Shown: positions 23,376 through 37,657, counted from the first letter of the stretch. The stretch: DNA of 64,000 nt from Hyphomicrobium_A sp035517115 (GCA_035517115.1 DATIZL010000010.1:26993-90992), one strand, 5' to 3'. Notes: generated from the letters alone by a model not told the origin. Made by a program: numbers and translations.

Positions 23376-25628
23376 ATGGAGAAGCAAACGCCGCGCGGCA
23401 GGCCACCGGTCCGCCTCGAGGGCAACCGCTACCCGGACGGGCGCCCGGCGGGGCCCACGCGGCCGCAGCAGCGCCCCACGCCCGAGCCCCAGCCGAACCT
23501 GCTTCTCACTGGGCTGATCTACGGCGGCATCGGCCTGTTGGCGCTCGGCGTCGCCACTTTCACCTTCCTGATGATCTCGCCGCCGACCGATTTCATCCGC
23601 AATCAGGTCGTCGCCGAGGTGCGGGCCGAGACGGGCCGCGACTTCAAGATCGCCGGCCCTGCCTCGTTCACGTTCTTCCCATCCGTCGGCATGCGCGTGC
23701 AGGATGTGTCGCTGTCGGCGCCCCCCGAGATGGGCGGCGAGCCGCTGCTCACCGCGCAGAGCCTCGATGTCGGCGTTCACTTCTGGCCGCTCGTGCGCCG
23801 CGAGGTCGTCGTCGATCGGCTGGTGCTGCATAAGCCGGTGTTCAACCTGCGCGTCGACGCGCAGGGGCGCCGGAGCTGGGACATGGCCGGGAGCCCGGCG
23901 CCGGTCCGCTACGCAGAGGCCGCAACCACGCTCACCGACGCGCCGATCCGCGTGGCCGCCAATGAGGGTGACGCCGGCGCCCGCCGCCTCGATGTGGGCG
24001 AGCTCTCGCTCGGCGACGTGCGCATCGAGGACGGAATCCTGCGCTATAGCGACGAGCGCTCCGGCATCCAGCGCGAGGTCACCGCCATCGACGCCGACGT
24101 CGCGGCGCCTTCGCTCGCGAGCCCTGTCGACGCCAAGGGCAGCTTGCTGTCGCAGAGCGAGAAGATTGCCTTCGACGCCAAGATCACCTCGCTCGGCGAT
24201 CTTGTGCAGGCGCGCCCGGCGAAGCTTGCCCTCAACGTCTCGGGGCGGCCGCTCAACGTGCACTACGACGGCACCATCGCGCTGCAGAAGGACATCGCCG
24301 CGGAAGGCAGCCTCAACGGCGACACGGCCTCGGTGCGCACGCTTGCCGAATGGCTCGGCACGCGGCTGCCGCGCTCCTCCGGCTTCGGCGCCGCCACGCT
24401 CGCCGCCAACCTGACCGGAAGCGGGGACTCCTGGCGCTTCTCCGACACCAAGCTCACGCTGGATGGCGCCACCGCGACCGGCACCGTTGGCCTCATCACC
24501 TCGGGCAAGCGCCCGCACGTGGTGGCCGACCTCAAGGTCACGGGCCTCAACCTCGACAGCTATTCCGCCCGCGGCGCGCAAGGCGAGCGGGCCGCTCCGG
24601 CGCCTCCGGCAGAGGCCGCGCCGCCTACGCAGGCGCCGTCCGGGCCGCGCTCCATCGACGACCTGCTCGAGCAGCCGGGGCCCAAAGTGAAGGGCTTTAC
24701 GCAGCGCGAGGGGTGGAGCGGCGAGCCCTTCGATCTCTCCGGCCTCGACCTCGCCGATGCCGACGCCAAGCTCTCGATCTCCGGGCTCACCTACGCCGGC
24801 ATGCAGGTCGATTCCTCGGAGGTCTCGCTCACGCTCAAGGATCGCGTGCTCAAGACGGTGCTTCCCGACTTCCGCCTCTACAAGGGCCGCGGCAGCGGCG
24901 CCGTCACCCTCGACGGCACCGGCAAGGAGGCGCTCGTTGCCGCCGACTTCGCGCTCGCCAACATCGCCGCCCAGCCGCTGCTCAAAGACTCCGCCGGCAT
25001 CGATTGGCTGTCGGGCAACTACAACGGCAACCTTTCCATCAAGGGCCACGGCGCCAGCGAGGAGGCGCTGGTGCAGTCCCTGAACGGCAAGGGCGACTTT
25101 GCCGTCAGCAACGGCGCGGTTTCAGGCTTCAACCTGGGCGGCGCCCTGCGCGAGCTGCGCGACGGCAACATCCCCGATTTCGAGACCTCGCCATCGCAAA
25201 AGACCGACTTCACAGCGCTCACCGGAAGCTTCCTCATCACCGACGGCGTCGCCCGCAACGAGGACCTGAAGCTCTCCGGCCCGGCTGTACGCGCCACCGG
25301 CTCCGGCTCCATCGATCTGCCCGCGCGCAGCCTCGACTACACGGTGAAGCCGACGCTCGTCGCCAGCGCCGAAGGCGAGGGTGGCGCGGAGGATCTCGCC
25401 GGCATCGAGGTGCCTGTGCACATCACTGGCGCCTGGAGCGCGCCGAAGATCGAGCCCGACTTCGAAGGCGCGCTCAACAGCGAGAAGAACCGCAACACCG
25501 TGAAGGAGATCGGCAAGAAGCTCGGTGGCAAGGACGTCGGCGAGGCGATCGACAACCTGCTCAAGAAGGGCGAGAACGGCGAGCCGTCGAAAGCGGAAAA
25601 GTTCCTCGACAAGATATTCGGGAAGTAG
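23376..25628 (+). CDS. AsmA-family envelope protein
   Basis: 750 residues. After a Pro/Arg-rich cytoplasmic start, one transmembrane helix lies at ~43-66 (LLLTGLIYGGIGLLALGVAT). The N-terminal AsmA domain follows (DFIRNQVVAEVRAETGRDFK, then PASFTFFPSVGMRVQDVSLS), and the C-terminal AsmA_2 region runs to ~720 (SGNYNGNLSIKGHGASEEAL, LNGKGDFAVSNGAVSGFNLG). A Pro/Ala-rich insert lies around 405-430. AsmA-like proteins are inner-membrane anchored bridge-like lipid-transfer proteins that affect phospholipid transport to the outer membrane. The start at 23376 is the first ATG of the frame; the long disordered N-terminus leaves some doubt. Confidence 0.9.
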   Translation: MEKQTPRGRPPVRLEGNRYPDGRPAGPTRPQQRPTPEPQPNLLLTGLIYGGIGLLALGVATFTFLMISPPTDFIRNQVVAEVRAETGRDFKIAGPASFTFFPSVGMRVQDVSLSAPPEMGGEPLLTAQSLDVGVHFWPLVRREVVVDRLVLHKPVFNLRVDAQGRRSWDMAGSPAPVRYAEAATTLTDAPIRVAANEGDAGARRLDVGELSLGDVRIEDGILRYSDERSGIQREVTAIDADVAAPSLASPVDAKGSLLSQSEKIAFDAKITSLGDLVQARPAKLALNVSGRPLNVHYDGTIALQKDIAAEGSLNGDTASVRTLAEWLGTRLPRSSGFGAATLAANLTGSGDSWRFSDTKLTLDGATATGTVGLITSGKRPHVVADLKVTGLNLDSYSARGAQGERAAPAPPAEAAPPTQAPSGPRSIDDLLEQPGPKVKGFTQREGWSGEPFDLSGLDLADADAKLSISGLTYAGMQVDSSEVSLTLKDRVLKTVLPDFRLYKGRGSGAVTLDGTGKEALVAADFALANIAAQPLLKDSAGIDWLSGNYNGNLSIKGHGASEEALVQSLNGKGDFAVSNGAVSGFNLGGALRELRDGNIPDFETSPSQKTDFTALTGSFLITDGVARNEDLKLSGPAVRATGSGSIDLPARSLDYTVKPTLVASAEGEGGAEDLAGIEVPVHITGAWSAPKIEPDFEGALNSEKNRNTVKEIGKKLGGKDVGEAIDNLLKKGENGEPSKAEKFLDKIFGK

Positions 25629-25725
25629 TGGGGCACCTCGCCGCGTGACGCTCTCCACGTGCCCGCGGGCATCGGAATTTCGGCTCTTGCGGCCGCGCTC
25701 GATTTTTGCTGCGCGCCTCGCGCTG

Positions 25726-25757
25726 AAAAAAAATTGCCCCGCGCGCAAATTTTTTCT
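25726..25757 (+). terminator. A/T-stemmed hairpin between asmA and speH
   Basis: AAAAAAAATTGC pairs with GCAAATTTTTT with one bulge or mismatch, around a GC-rich loop, and a T-run follows. It lies ~100 bases after asmA. The AT stem is unusual in this GC-rich DNA. It may end asmA transcription or be part of the speH promoter region. Confidence 0.4.
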
Positions 25758-25779
25758 TGCGTAGGGGGGGTAGGTGCCT

Positions 25780-25892
25780 CATATGACCCCTCTCCGTTCG
25801 TCCACCTGCCCTTAAGGTCGAGGTTTTCCAAAAACCCCAAAGGTAAGGAGCGGACGGGTCACCTCTATCTGCTGGTTGGGGAGGGTCATATG
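25780..25892 (+). promoter_or_regulatory. Structured leader of speH with a 10-codon upstream ORF and start-site-sequestering helix
   Basis: CATATGACCC (25780-25789) is perfectly complementary to GGGTCATATG (25883-25892). After one bulged base, TCTCC pairs on with the preceding GGGGA. This helix would bury both the Shine-Dalgarno tract and the AUG of speH. Nested inside, CCGTTCGTCC (25794-25803) can pair with GGAGCGGACGG (25847-25857), and GGTTTT with AAAACC. A small ORF starts within the 5' arm (ATG 25783, stop TAA 25813-25815) encoding MTPLRSSTCP; ribosomes on it would open the helix. Translational control of speH by this leader is inferred, not shown. I do not recognise a named riboswitch. 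Confidence 0.55.
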
Positions 25893-26450
25893 GCCTTTAA
25901 TGACACCCTCTTCCAATTGGGGATGGACTTGACTCGTTCAAGCACCGCCCAAGAGGAAGATCATCGTGTAGCTGCGCACGTGGCGCACGAAGACAGGAAG
26001 GACTTCTTCATCGAGCGCGATGGCGTTCGGTTCGCCGGAACCCACCTGATCGTGGACCTGTTCGGCGCCCGACGGCTCGATGACCTAGAGCACATCAAGC
26101 GCACCTTGAAGCGATGCGTGGAGGTGGCAGGCGCAACGCTGCTGCACATCCATCTGCATCACTTCACGCCCAACGGGGGCGTGTCCGGTGTGGCCGTGCT
26201 CTCGGAAAGTCACATCTCCATCCATAGCTGGCCGGAAGCCGACTACGCTGCGCTCGATGTGTTCATGTGCGGCAACGCTCAGCCGCACAAGTGCATCGAG
26301 GTCTTGCGCGAGGCGTTCAGCGCGCGCGACGTGCTGGTGAAGACCCACCACCGCGGCTCCGAGCTCGACGAGCTCAAGTGGCAGGCGGCCCGCTCACGGC
26401 AGGCTCCGGTGCGCTTGAAAAGCGTTAAGAAGGCGAAGCGGGCGGCTTAG
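25890..26450 (+). CDS. speH: S-adenosylmethionine decarboxylase proenzyme
   Basis: 186 residues. The self-cleavage site is intact: GVAVLSESHISIHSWPEADY, cut between Glu106 and Ser107 so that the Ser becomes the pyruvoyl cofactor. The HIHLHHF segment and CGNAQPHKCI further identify the prokaryotic class 1B enzyme. It makes decarboxylated SAM, the aminopropyl donor for spermidine. The protein has ~40 extra residues at the N-terminus and a basic C-terminal tail (RLKSVKKAKRAA) compared with the ~120-130-residue core family. The ATG at 25890 follows GGGGAGGG closely. No spermidine synthase gene is adjacent. Translation is probably regulated by the leader upstream. Confidence 0.95.
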   Translation: MAFNDTLFQLGMDLTRSSTAQEEDHRVAAHVAHEDRKDFFIERDGVRFAGTHLIVDLFGARRLDDLEHIKRTLKRCVEVAGATLLHIHLHHFTPNGGVSGVAVLSESHISIHSWPEADYAALDVFMCGNAQPHKCIEVLREAFSARDVLVKTHHRGSELDELKWQAARSRQAPVRLKSVKKAKRAA

Positions 26451-26499
26451 CGCGGCCGCCCCCTTCCCCAGCCGGGTCTGGTCATGTTTCCGCCTTGTG

Positions 26500-26539
26500 C
26501 ATGGGCGACGCAGAGGTAAATACTCATGCGTCGCCCATG
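26500..26539. repeat. Perfect 13-bp inverted repeat downstream of speH
   Basis: CATGGGCGACGCA (26500-26512) and TGCGTCGCCCATG (26527-26539) are exact inverses around the 14-base loop GAGGTAAATACTCA. It lies 50 bases after speH and 55 before the likely start of the next gene. There is no T-run, so it may be an mRNA-stabilising or Rho-independent-like hairpin, or an operator. Confidence 0.6.
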
Positions 26540-26593
26540 GATTCGGGCGTCCGCCGGCATGCGCGCCGAGCAGCGAGCAAACGTCGAGCCAAC

Positions 26594-27922
26594 ATGATGC
26601 GCGCCGCTCTCACTGCCTTCCTTCTCGCCGTCCTCTTGTTCGCGCGGACGGCGCCTGTTGGCGCGCAGGACGCGGGTCTCGGCGGCAGCTTCCTCAACCC
26701 CTTCCCCGAGAACGACACCTACCAGGTGCAGGTGGTCGGCGACTGGCTCGCCGACGGGCTCATGGGCGGCTTGGCCGAGACCTTCGCCACCGGGCCCGGG
26801 GTCGTGATCTCCAAAAAGCGCTACGACCTGCCCGCCCTCATGCTCAACCGCACCGACGGCGACCTCAATGCGCTCGAGCAAGCCTTCGCCAACGACCCGA
26901 GCCACATAGCGATCGTCATGCTCGGCGCCCAGGACCGCTACAACGTGGGCCCGCGCGTGGCCTCCGGACAGGCCGGCAACTGGCGCAACGACTACGCCGC
27001 CCGCGTCGACCGCGCGATGAAGATCCTGCGCAAGGGCGGCCGCGCCGTCTATTGGGTCGGCCTGCCCAACATGCGCCGCTGGCAGGACAACGAGCGCGCG
27101 CAAGCCATGAACGACGTGTTCCGCGAGCGCGCCTACTTGAACGGCGTGCGCTACATCGACGCCTACGCGAGCTTCGTCGACGAGGGCGGCGGCTACAGCG
27201 ACTACGGTCCCGACGTGACCGGCAAGGTGGCGCGGCTGCGCGACACCGACGGCGTCCACTTCACCGACATCGGCTACCGCAAGCTCGCGCATTTCGTCGA
27301 GCGTGAGCTCAGGCGCGATATGGCGCAGGCGAAGGAGGAGCGCTCGGTCCCGCTCGCGGGCGATGAGGCGGAGCAGGCGCGCGTCAATCCCGACCGGGCG
27401 CGCCTCAAGGCCGAGGCCGCACCCGCCGCGCCGGGCACGCCGGGGGCGCAGAAGCAGAAGCCCAAGGAGGCGAGCCCCGCGCCGGCGCCCGACGAGGCCG
27501 GCCGCGAGCAGAAGGCCGAGACCGGCAAGGTCGACGTCAAGGTGGGGGCCCCGGGCGGCACCGAGCAGATCGTCTCGGTCGACATCGTGCGCCCGGCCAT
27601 TCCCGCCTCCGTGGTCGCCCTGGTCACGCGCAAGCAGAGCCCCGACAAGGCCGCGCAGATGGGCGACATTCTGGTCGACCAGATCCCCGGCGGACTGACG
27701 GTCATGAGCTCGATCGTGCCGCCGCGCGGGGCAGGCGCGCACCGGGGAGTATCGCCCACGCAAACGCCCTACTTCCGCGTGTTCGAGCGCGGCGATAGGC
27801 TGCCCCCCAAGCCCGGACGGGCCGATGATTTCACTTGGCCCCGCCCGCAGGCGACCGCGGAGGTGCAGCAACCGGAGCCGCCTCCGCAGCCGGTTGCGAA
27901 CGACAAGACCAAGCGCCGCTAG
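26594..27922 (+). CDS. Secreted SGNH/GDSL-like hydrolase family protein (DUF459)
   Basis: 442 residues from the ATG at 26594, chosen because it opens a signal peptide (MMRAALTAFLLAVLLFARTA). An SGNH-like domain spans ~45-250: block I VVGDWLADGLMGGLA, a central MLGAQDRYNV, and the block V motif DTDGVHFTDIGYRKLAHF with the Asp/His pair. In block I a Trp stands where the nucleophilic Ser of GDS would be, so hydrolase activity is doubtful. The region after ~265 is Pro/Ala/Lys-rich and disordered. DUF459 proteins are periplasmic proteins in rhizobia, probably acting on wall polymers. It is not obviously in an operon with speH. Confidence 0.75.
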   Translation: MMRAALTAFLLAVLLFARTAPVGAQDAGLGGSFLNPFPENDTYQVQVVGDWLADGLMGGLAETFATGPGVVISKKRYDLPALMLNRTDGDLNALEQAFANDPSHIAIVMLGAQDRYNVGPRVASGQAGNWRNDYAARVDRAMKILRKGGRAVYWVGLPNMRRWQDNERAQAMNDVFRERAYLNGVRYIDAYASFVDEGGGYSDYGPDVTGKVARLRDTDGVHFTDIGYRKLAHFVERELRRDMAQAKEERSVPLAGDEAEQARVNPDRARLKAEAAPAAPGTPGAQKQKPKEASPAPAPDEAGREQKAETGKVDVKVGAPGGTEQIVSVDIVRPAIPASVVALVTRKQSPDKAAQMGDILVDQIPGGLTVMSSIVPPRGAGAHRGVSPTQTPYFRVFERGDRLPPKPGRADDFTWPRPQATAEVQQPEPPPQPVANDKTKRR

Positions 27923-28040
27923 GCGGCGTTTTCCGCGGCGGCTTCGTCTTGGCTTCCTCGATGGATATCGTGCTGCGTCCCGGCTCGCGTTCGAGCCTCG
28001 CTCTCGCCTGGCCGGGATGACACTCGGAGCCCGTCTTGCG

Positions 28041-29486
<1,446 letters not shown>

Positions 29487-29573
29487 TCGCGCTTCCTGTC
29501 AGGGGCCGGACCGGAGCCTGGCGCGCTCGCTGGCCGCAACCTTCGTCATCATTTCACAGAGACGGGAAAGACC

Positions 29574-34283
<4,710 letters not shown>

Positions 34284-34552
34284 CTTACTGCGACCTCTGC
34301 GACGCTGGTCGGGCGCTATGCATCTATCCGCCTTCGGCGGCGCCTTTCGACCGAAATGCGTCGGTCCTCCACTTGGTTCGTCAGAATTGCAGCAAACAAA
34401 GGAGCGCCGCCTGGCGGCCCCCCTCCGCGTCTCCGGTCCCGCCGCAATAAAGGACAGGGCTGCTGACCTTTCCGCTGAGCTTCGCAGATTTCAAGGGGCT
34501 GCACAAGCGTGATCCTGGCCGCCGATGCGCGCCGGGAAGCCCGCAGCAAGAG
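34284..34552. other. Intergenic stretch upstream of gltB
   Basis: About 270 bases between gltB (reading leftwards) and the terminator-like hairpin after hsp20. It should hold the gltB promoter. A small CCGCC/GGCGG hairpin lies at 34328-34340. I see no gene in it. Confidence 0.4.
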
Positions 34553-34579
34553 GCGGCCGCCGCTTCGCGCGGCGACCGC
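34553..34579 (-). terminator. Hairpin downstream of hsp20
   Basis: Read on the minus strand, GCGGTCGCCGC pairs with GCGGCGGCCGC over 11 bp (one T-G wobble) around a 5-base loop. It lies 37 bases past the hsp20 stop codon. The following bases, CTCTTGC, are only weakly T-rich. Confidence 0.45.
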
Positions 34580-34615
34580 CTTCGGTCTTCGGCTCAAATT
34601 GCGCTCAAGGCGCCG

Positions 34616-35062
34616 TTAGACGGCAGCCTCGAGCTGCTTGGCCTCGCCGGTCCCGACCGGGATCGTGCGCGGCTTCATGCGCTCGGGCAGATTGCGCACG
34701 AGATCGATGTGCAAAAGGCCGTCCTCGAAGTCGGCGCTCTTCACCTCGACGTGGTCGGCGAGCTGGAAGCGGCGCTCGAAGGAGCGCGCGGCGATACCGC
34801 GGTGCAGGAAGGTACGCTCCTTGCCCTCGGGCTTCTTCTGGCCGCTGACGACGAGCGTCGACTCCTTCACGTCGATCTTGAACTCGTCCTTGTGAAAGCC
34901 CGCGACCGCCATCGAAATCCGGTACTCGGTGTCGCCGAGCCGCTCGATGTTGTAAGGCGGGTAGCCGTCGACGTCATAGCCGCCGACGCTGTCCAGAAGC
35001 TGGGCAAGGCGGTCGAAGCCGACGGTCGAACGATAGAGGGGGGCAAAATCGAACTGTCGCAT
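34616..35062 (-). CDS. hspA: Small heat-shock protein (Hsp20/IbpA family)
   Basis: 148 residues from the ATG at 35062, chosen because AGGAGG precedes it by 7 bases. The start MRQFDFAPLYRSTVGFDRL is the class A/IbpA-like N-terminus of rhizobial small heat-shock proteins. The alpha-crystallin domain (~35-130) has YNIERLGDTEYRISMAVAGF and ends with SADFEDGLLHIDLVRNLPER, including the A-x-x-x-x-G-L motif. It forms ATP-independent holdase oligomers that bind unfolded proteins. The 5' leader folds like a ROSE thermometer behind a sigma-32-like promoter, so heat control of both transcription and translation is likely. Confidence 0.93.
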   Translation of the reverse strand: MRQFDFAPLYRSTVGFDRLAQLLDSVGGYDVDGYPPYNIERLGDTEYRISMAVAGFHKDEFKIDVKESTLVVSGQKKPEGKERTFLHRGIAARSFERRFQLADHVEVKSADFEDGLLHIDLVRNLPERMKPRTIPVGTGEAKQLEAAV

Positions 35063-35149
35063 GACATATCCTCCTGAGAAGCGACATGTGTGGGACCCGC
35101 CAAAGGCCAGGCCCATTCGGGATCGCGCACCCTCGTGTGAGGCGTGCGC
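35063..35149 (-). promoter_or_regulatory. ROSE-like RNA thermometer in the hsp20 leader
   Basis: On the minus strand the leader forms three hairpins: 35149-35125 (GCGCAC-g-CCTC pairing with GAGG-GTGCGC), 35114-35092 (a GGG...CCC stem with loop TTT), and 35089-35064. The last one places TCGCT opposite AGGA of the Shine-Dalgarno sequence, with the bulged G of the U(U/C)GCU motif that defines ROSE elements, and closes with ACAT / ATGT. ROSE elements melt near heat-shock temperature and free the ribosome site; they are known upstream of small heat-shock genes in rhizobia. Fold assigned by eye. Confidence 0.6.
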
Positions 35150-35156
35150 AGCCATG

Positions 35157-35187
35157 ATTTAAGTGCGGCCTTGGCCGGTTCAAGGGG
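35157..35187 (-). promoter_or_regulatory. Sigma-32 (RpoH)-like promoter of hsp20
   Basis: On the minus strand CCCCTTGAA (35187-35179) is followed after 15 bases by CTTAAAT (35163-35157). CTTGAA at this spacing is the RpoH -35 signature. The predicted start near 35150 coincides with the base of the first thermometer hairpin, which supports both calls. Confidence 0.5.
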
Positions 35188-35320
35188 CCGTCCGCAGGCA
35201 TCCAAGTTGCCTCAAAGCAACGGAAATTCCGATCTCCTTCAGGTCCGGTTCATGTTGGAGCCACCACTCTCTCAGGCGCTCTTGGGGCGTAGCGCAAAAT
35301 CACATTTGGGAGTGGTCACC

Positions 35321-35764
35321 ATGTCAGCATCAGCTCGTTTTGCTGCGGCATCTGCTGTTGCCGCTTCGCTTTTCGCACTCGCTGCGCCCGCCTTGGGCGC
35401 CGACCTGGACTATGGCGAGGGCCCTCCCCGCTACGAGCGCTACGCCGCTCCCCCCGCCGACTTCGAGCCGCCCTACCCGCCGCGCTACGCCGACCGTTGC
35501 GTGCCGCGCGAGGTGGTGCGCGACCGGCTCCTGGCGGAAGGCTGGGGTGACTTCCGCGACTTCGAGCCCAGGGGCCGCGTGGTGCTGGTGCAGGCACGGC
35601 GTCCCTCCGGGCGGCTGTTCGATCTCACCATCGACCGCTGCTCGGGCGAGGTCGTGGACGCCCGGCCCGTATTCGGCCCCCGCGCAGAGCCTGGCGCCTA
35701 CGCGTACGGCGGCTACGGGGCCTACGGATGGGGTCAGCGCCGTTTCTGGCCGCGGCCTTATTAG
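35321..35764 (+). CDS. Secreted protein with PepSY-like C-terminal half, function unknown
   Basis: 147 residues from the ATG at 35321 (GGGAG 8 bases upstream). The signal peptide is FAAASAVAASLFALAAPALG. A Pro/Tyr/Glu-rich segment (DYGEGPPRYERYAAPPAD) is followed by CVPREVVRDRLLAEGWGDFR, then a beta-like stretch (GRVVLVQARRPSGRLFDLTI) and CSGEVVDARP. This two-strand, helix and Cys arrangement resembles PepSY/antifreeze-like small periplasmic proteins common in Rhizobiales. The C-terminus is Gly/Tyr-rich. It is divergent from hsp20 and 89 bases before a hydrolase gene. No function is assigned. Confidence 0.7.
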   Translation: MSASARFAAASAVAASLFALAAPALGADLDYGEGPPRYERYAAPPADFEPPYPPRYADRCVPREVVRDRLLAEGWGDFRDFEPRGRVVLVQARRPSGRLFDLTIDRCSGEVVDARPVFGPRAEPGAYAYGGYGAYGWGQRRFWPRPY

Positions 35765-35853
35765 GCGCTCCACCGCATAACCCGGCCCGCACCTGTCGCA
35801 GCCCACGCCTCTCTGTATGATGCAGAGGAGTCGGGCTGCCGCCGGGGGAGGCT

Positions 35854-36813
35854 ATGGAACTCGTCACGCTCGCAAAAAATCCGGTCCCCAGCGGGGCCAC
35901 GGTGGGGATGTTCCGGGGCTATGACGGCGCGCAGCTGCGGTATGCCCGCTGGGACGCAACGCGCATGCCGCGGCGGGGCACGGTCTGCCTATTCGGGGGA
36001 CGCACCGAGTTCATCGAGAAGTATTTCGAGGTGATTGCCGACCTGCGCCGCCGCGGCTTCGCCGTGGCCACCATGGACTGGCGCGGGCAGGGCGGCTCGC
36101 AGCGCATGCTGTCGAACCCGCGCAAGGGGCACGTGCGCGGCTTCTGGGAGTACGACCGCGACCTCATTCGCTTCATGAAGGATATCGTGCTGCCCGACTG
36201 CCCGCCGCCGTTCATCGGGCTTGCCCATTCCATGGGCGGCAACATTCTTCTTCGCAATGCCACCATGCCCGGCCTCTGGTTCGAGCGCATCGTCCTTGCT
36301 GCGCCGATGATCGAGATTCACGAGAGCATCATCGGCCCCCACCCTTTTCATGTGCGCGCCTACACCGAGCTCAGCTCTCTCCTCGGCATGTCGACCGCCT
36401 ACGTCATGGGGGGCTCGGACCGGCTGGAATCGGGCTATCCGTTCGAGGGTAACCCGCTCACCGGCGACTATGAGCGCTGGGCGCGCACCAAGGCGGTGCT
36501 CGACCTCGCGCCGGAGCTAGGGCTGGGCTCGCCCACCATCGGGTGGCTGAAATCGGCGCTGCGCTCTTGCGCGCGTATCTCGCATCCCCATTACCCCTCG
36601 CAAATCCACGTGCCGCTGCTCGTCTTCGCGGCGAGCGACGACACGGTGGTCTCCACGCCGGCGATCGAGGCCTTCACGGTGCAGGTGAAGGTCGCCTCCT
36701 GCATCCTGATGCCGAACTCGCGCCACGAGATCCTGCAGGAGACGGACGCTGTGCGCACGCGCTTCTGGGCGGCGTTCGACGCCTACCTCGGGGTCGATGC
36801 CAAAGTCGCCTGA
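35854..36813 (+). CDS. Alpha/beta hydrolase (lysophospholipase/monoacylglycerol lipase-like)
   Basis: 319 residues. GGGGGAGG precedes the ATG at 35854. The fold markers are TVCLFGGRTEFIEKYFEV, the strand VATMDWRGQGGSQR, the nucleophile elbow GLAHSMGGNI (Ser of xHSMGG), and a catalytic Asp and His in the regions FAASDDTVVS and NSRHEILQE. This pattern is the serine-aminopeptidase/PldB-like family that cleaves lysophospholipids or monoacylglycerols. It faces hisN tail to tail, 22 bases apart. The substrate is not known. Confidence 0.88.
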   Translation: MELVTLAKNPVPSGATVGMFRGYDGAQLRYARWDATRMPRRGTVCLFGGRTEFIEKYFEVIADLRRRGFAVATMDWRGQGGSQRMLSNPRKGHVRGFWEYDRDLIRFMKDIVLPDCPPPFIGLAHSMGGNILLRNATMPGLWFERIVLAAPMIEIHESIIGPHPFHVRAYTELSSLLGMSTAYVMGGSDRLESGYPFEGNPLTGDYERWARTKAVLDLAPELGLGSPTIGWLKSALRSCARISHPHYPSQIHVPLLVFAASDDTVVSTPAIEAFTVQVKVASCILMPNSRHEILQETDAVRTRFWAAFDAYLGVDAKVA

Positions 36814-36835
36814 GGCGCGGAGGAGTGTGAGCCGG

Positions 36836-37657
36836 CTACTTCGCGAGTACCGCCAGCGCTTGCTCATGCAGGCGCGCATCTCCGGCAGCGATGATGCGGC
36901 CTCCGGCGGTTGCGGGTTTGCCCTCCCAGGTCGATATGCGGCCGCCGGCCCGCTCGATGATGGGGATCAGCGCCACCACGTCGTGCGCTTTGAGGGCCGC
37001 CTCGACCACGAGATCGACGAAGCCGGCGGCGAGCAGGCAATAGCCGTAGCAGTCGCCGCCGAAGCGGGTCATGCGCACGCGCCCTGCGAGGCGGGCAAAG
37101 GCGTCGGCTTCCCGGCCCGCGGCAAAGAGATCGGGATGCGTCGTCGTCAGCGTCGCCTCGCCGAGGCTCGTGCAGGTGCGCGTGCGCAAGCGGCGCGCCT
37201 TGCCCGAGGCGTTGCGCACGTGCGCCGTCGTTGCGCCCGACCAGAACCGCTCGCCGGTGAACGGCTGGTCCATGAGGCCGAGCACCGGCTCCTCGCCGTC
37301 GAGGAGCCCGATGAGCGTGCCCCACAAGGGCGAGCCCATGATGAAGGCGCGGGTGCCATCGATGGGGTCGACGACCCAGCGGAAGCGGGAGCCCTCACCC
37401 AAGGAGCCGAGCTCCTCGCCGATGAGCCCGTGCTCCGGCCAGCGCGCTTTAAGCGCGCGCCGTATGGCGCGCTCGGCCGCGCGGTCGGCCGCGGTCACCG
37501 GATCGAAGGCGCCCTTCTGCGCCTTGTTCGACACGGGGAGCGGCTTGCGGAAATAAGGGCGGATGATGGCGCCGGAGATGTCCGCGAGCGTGTGCGCGAA
37601 GTCGAGCAGGGTCTTGAAGGCCGGGGCGCCGCGGTTCGTCACAGTATCGCTATCCAA
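36836..37657 (-). CDS. hisN: Histidinol-phosphatase (inositol-monophosphatase family)
   Basis: 273 residues. The metal sites of the IMPase superfamily are intact: DPVTAADRAAE, GEELG, WVVDPIDGTRAFIMGSPLWG and the C-terminal AALKAHDVVALIPIIERAGG. The variant HDVVAL in place of WDxAA is seen in HisN-type histidinol-phosphatases of actinobacteria and alphaproteobacteria. It would remove phosphate from histidinol phosphate, the eighth step of histidine synthesis; other IMPase-like substrates cannot be excluded. No other his gene is in the window. It converges with the hydrolase gene. Confidence 0.87.
   Translation of the reverse strand: MDSDTVTNRGAPAFKTLLDFAHTLADISGAIIRPYFRKPLPVSNKAQKGAFDPVTAADRAAERAIRRALKARWPEHGLIGEELGSLGEGSRFRWVVDPIDGTRAFIMGSPLWGTLIGLLDGEEPVLGLMDQPFTGERFWSGATTAHVRNASGKARRLRTRTCTSLGEATLTTTHPDLFAAGREADAFARLAGRVRMTRFGGDCYGYCLLAAGFVDLVVEAALKAHDVVALIPIIERAGGRISTWEGKPATAGGRIIAAGDARLHEQALAVLAK

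Noticed and set aside
23370..25049. Minus-strand open frame (~560 codons) opposite asmA
   Set aside because: Antisense shadow of a convincing AsmA protein.
27930..28030. GGCCGGGATGAC-like end resembling the interspersed repeats
   Set aside because: Only one degenerate end is visible and the opposite end does not pair convincingly, so it was not called as a full element.
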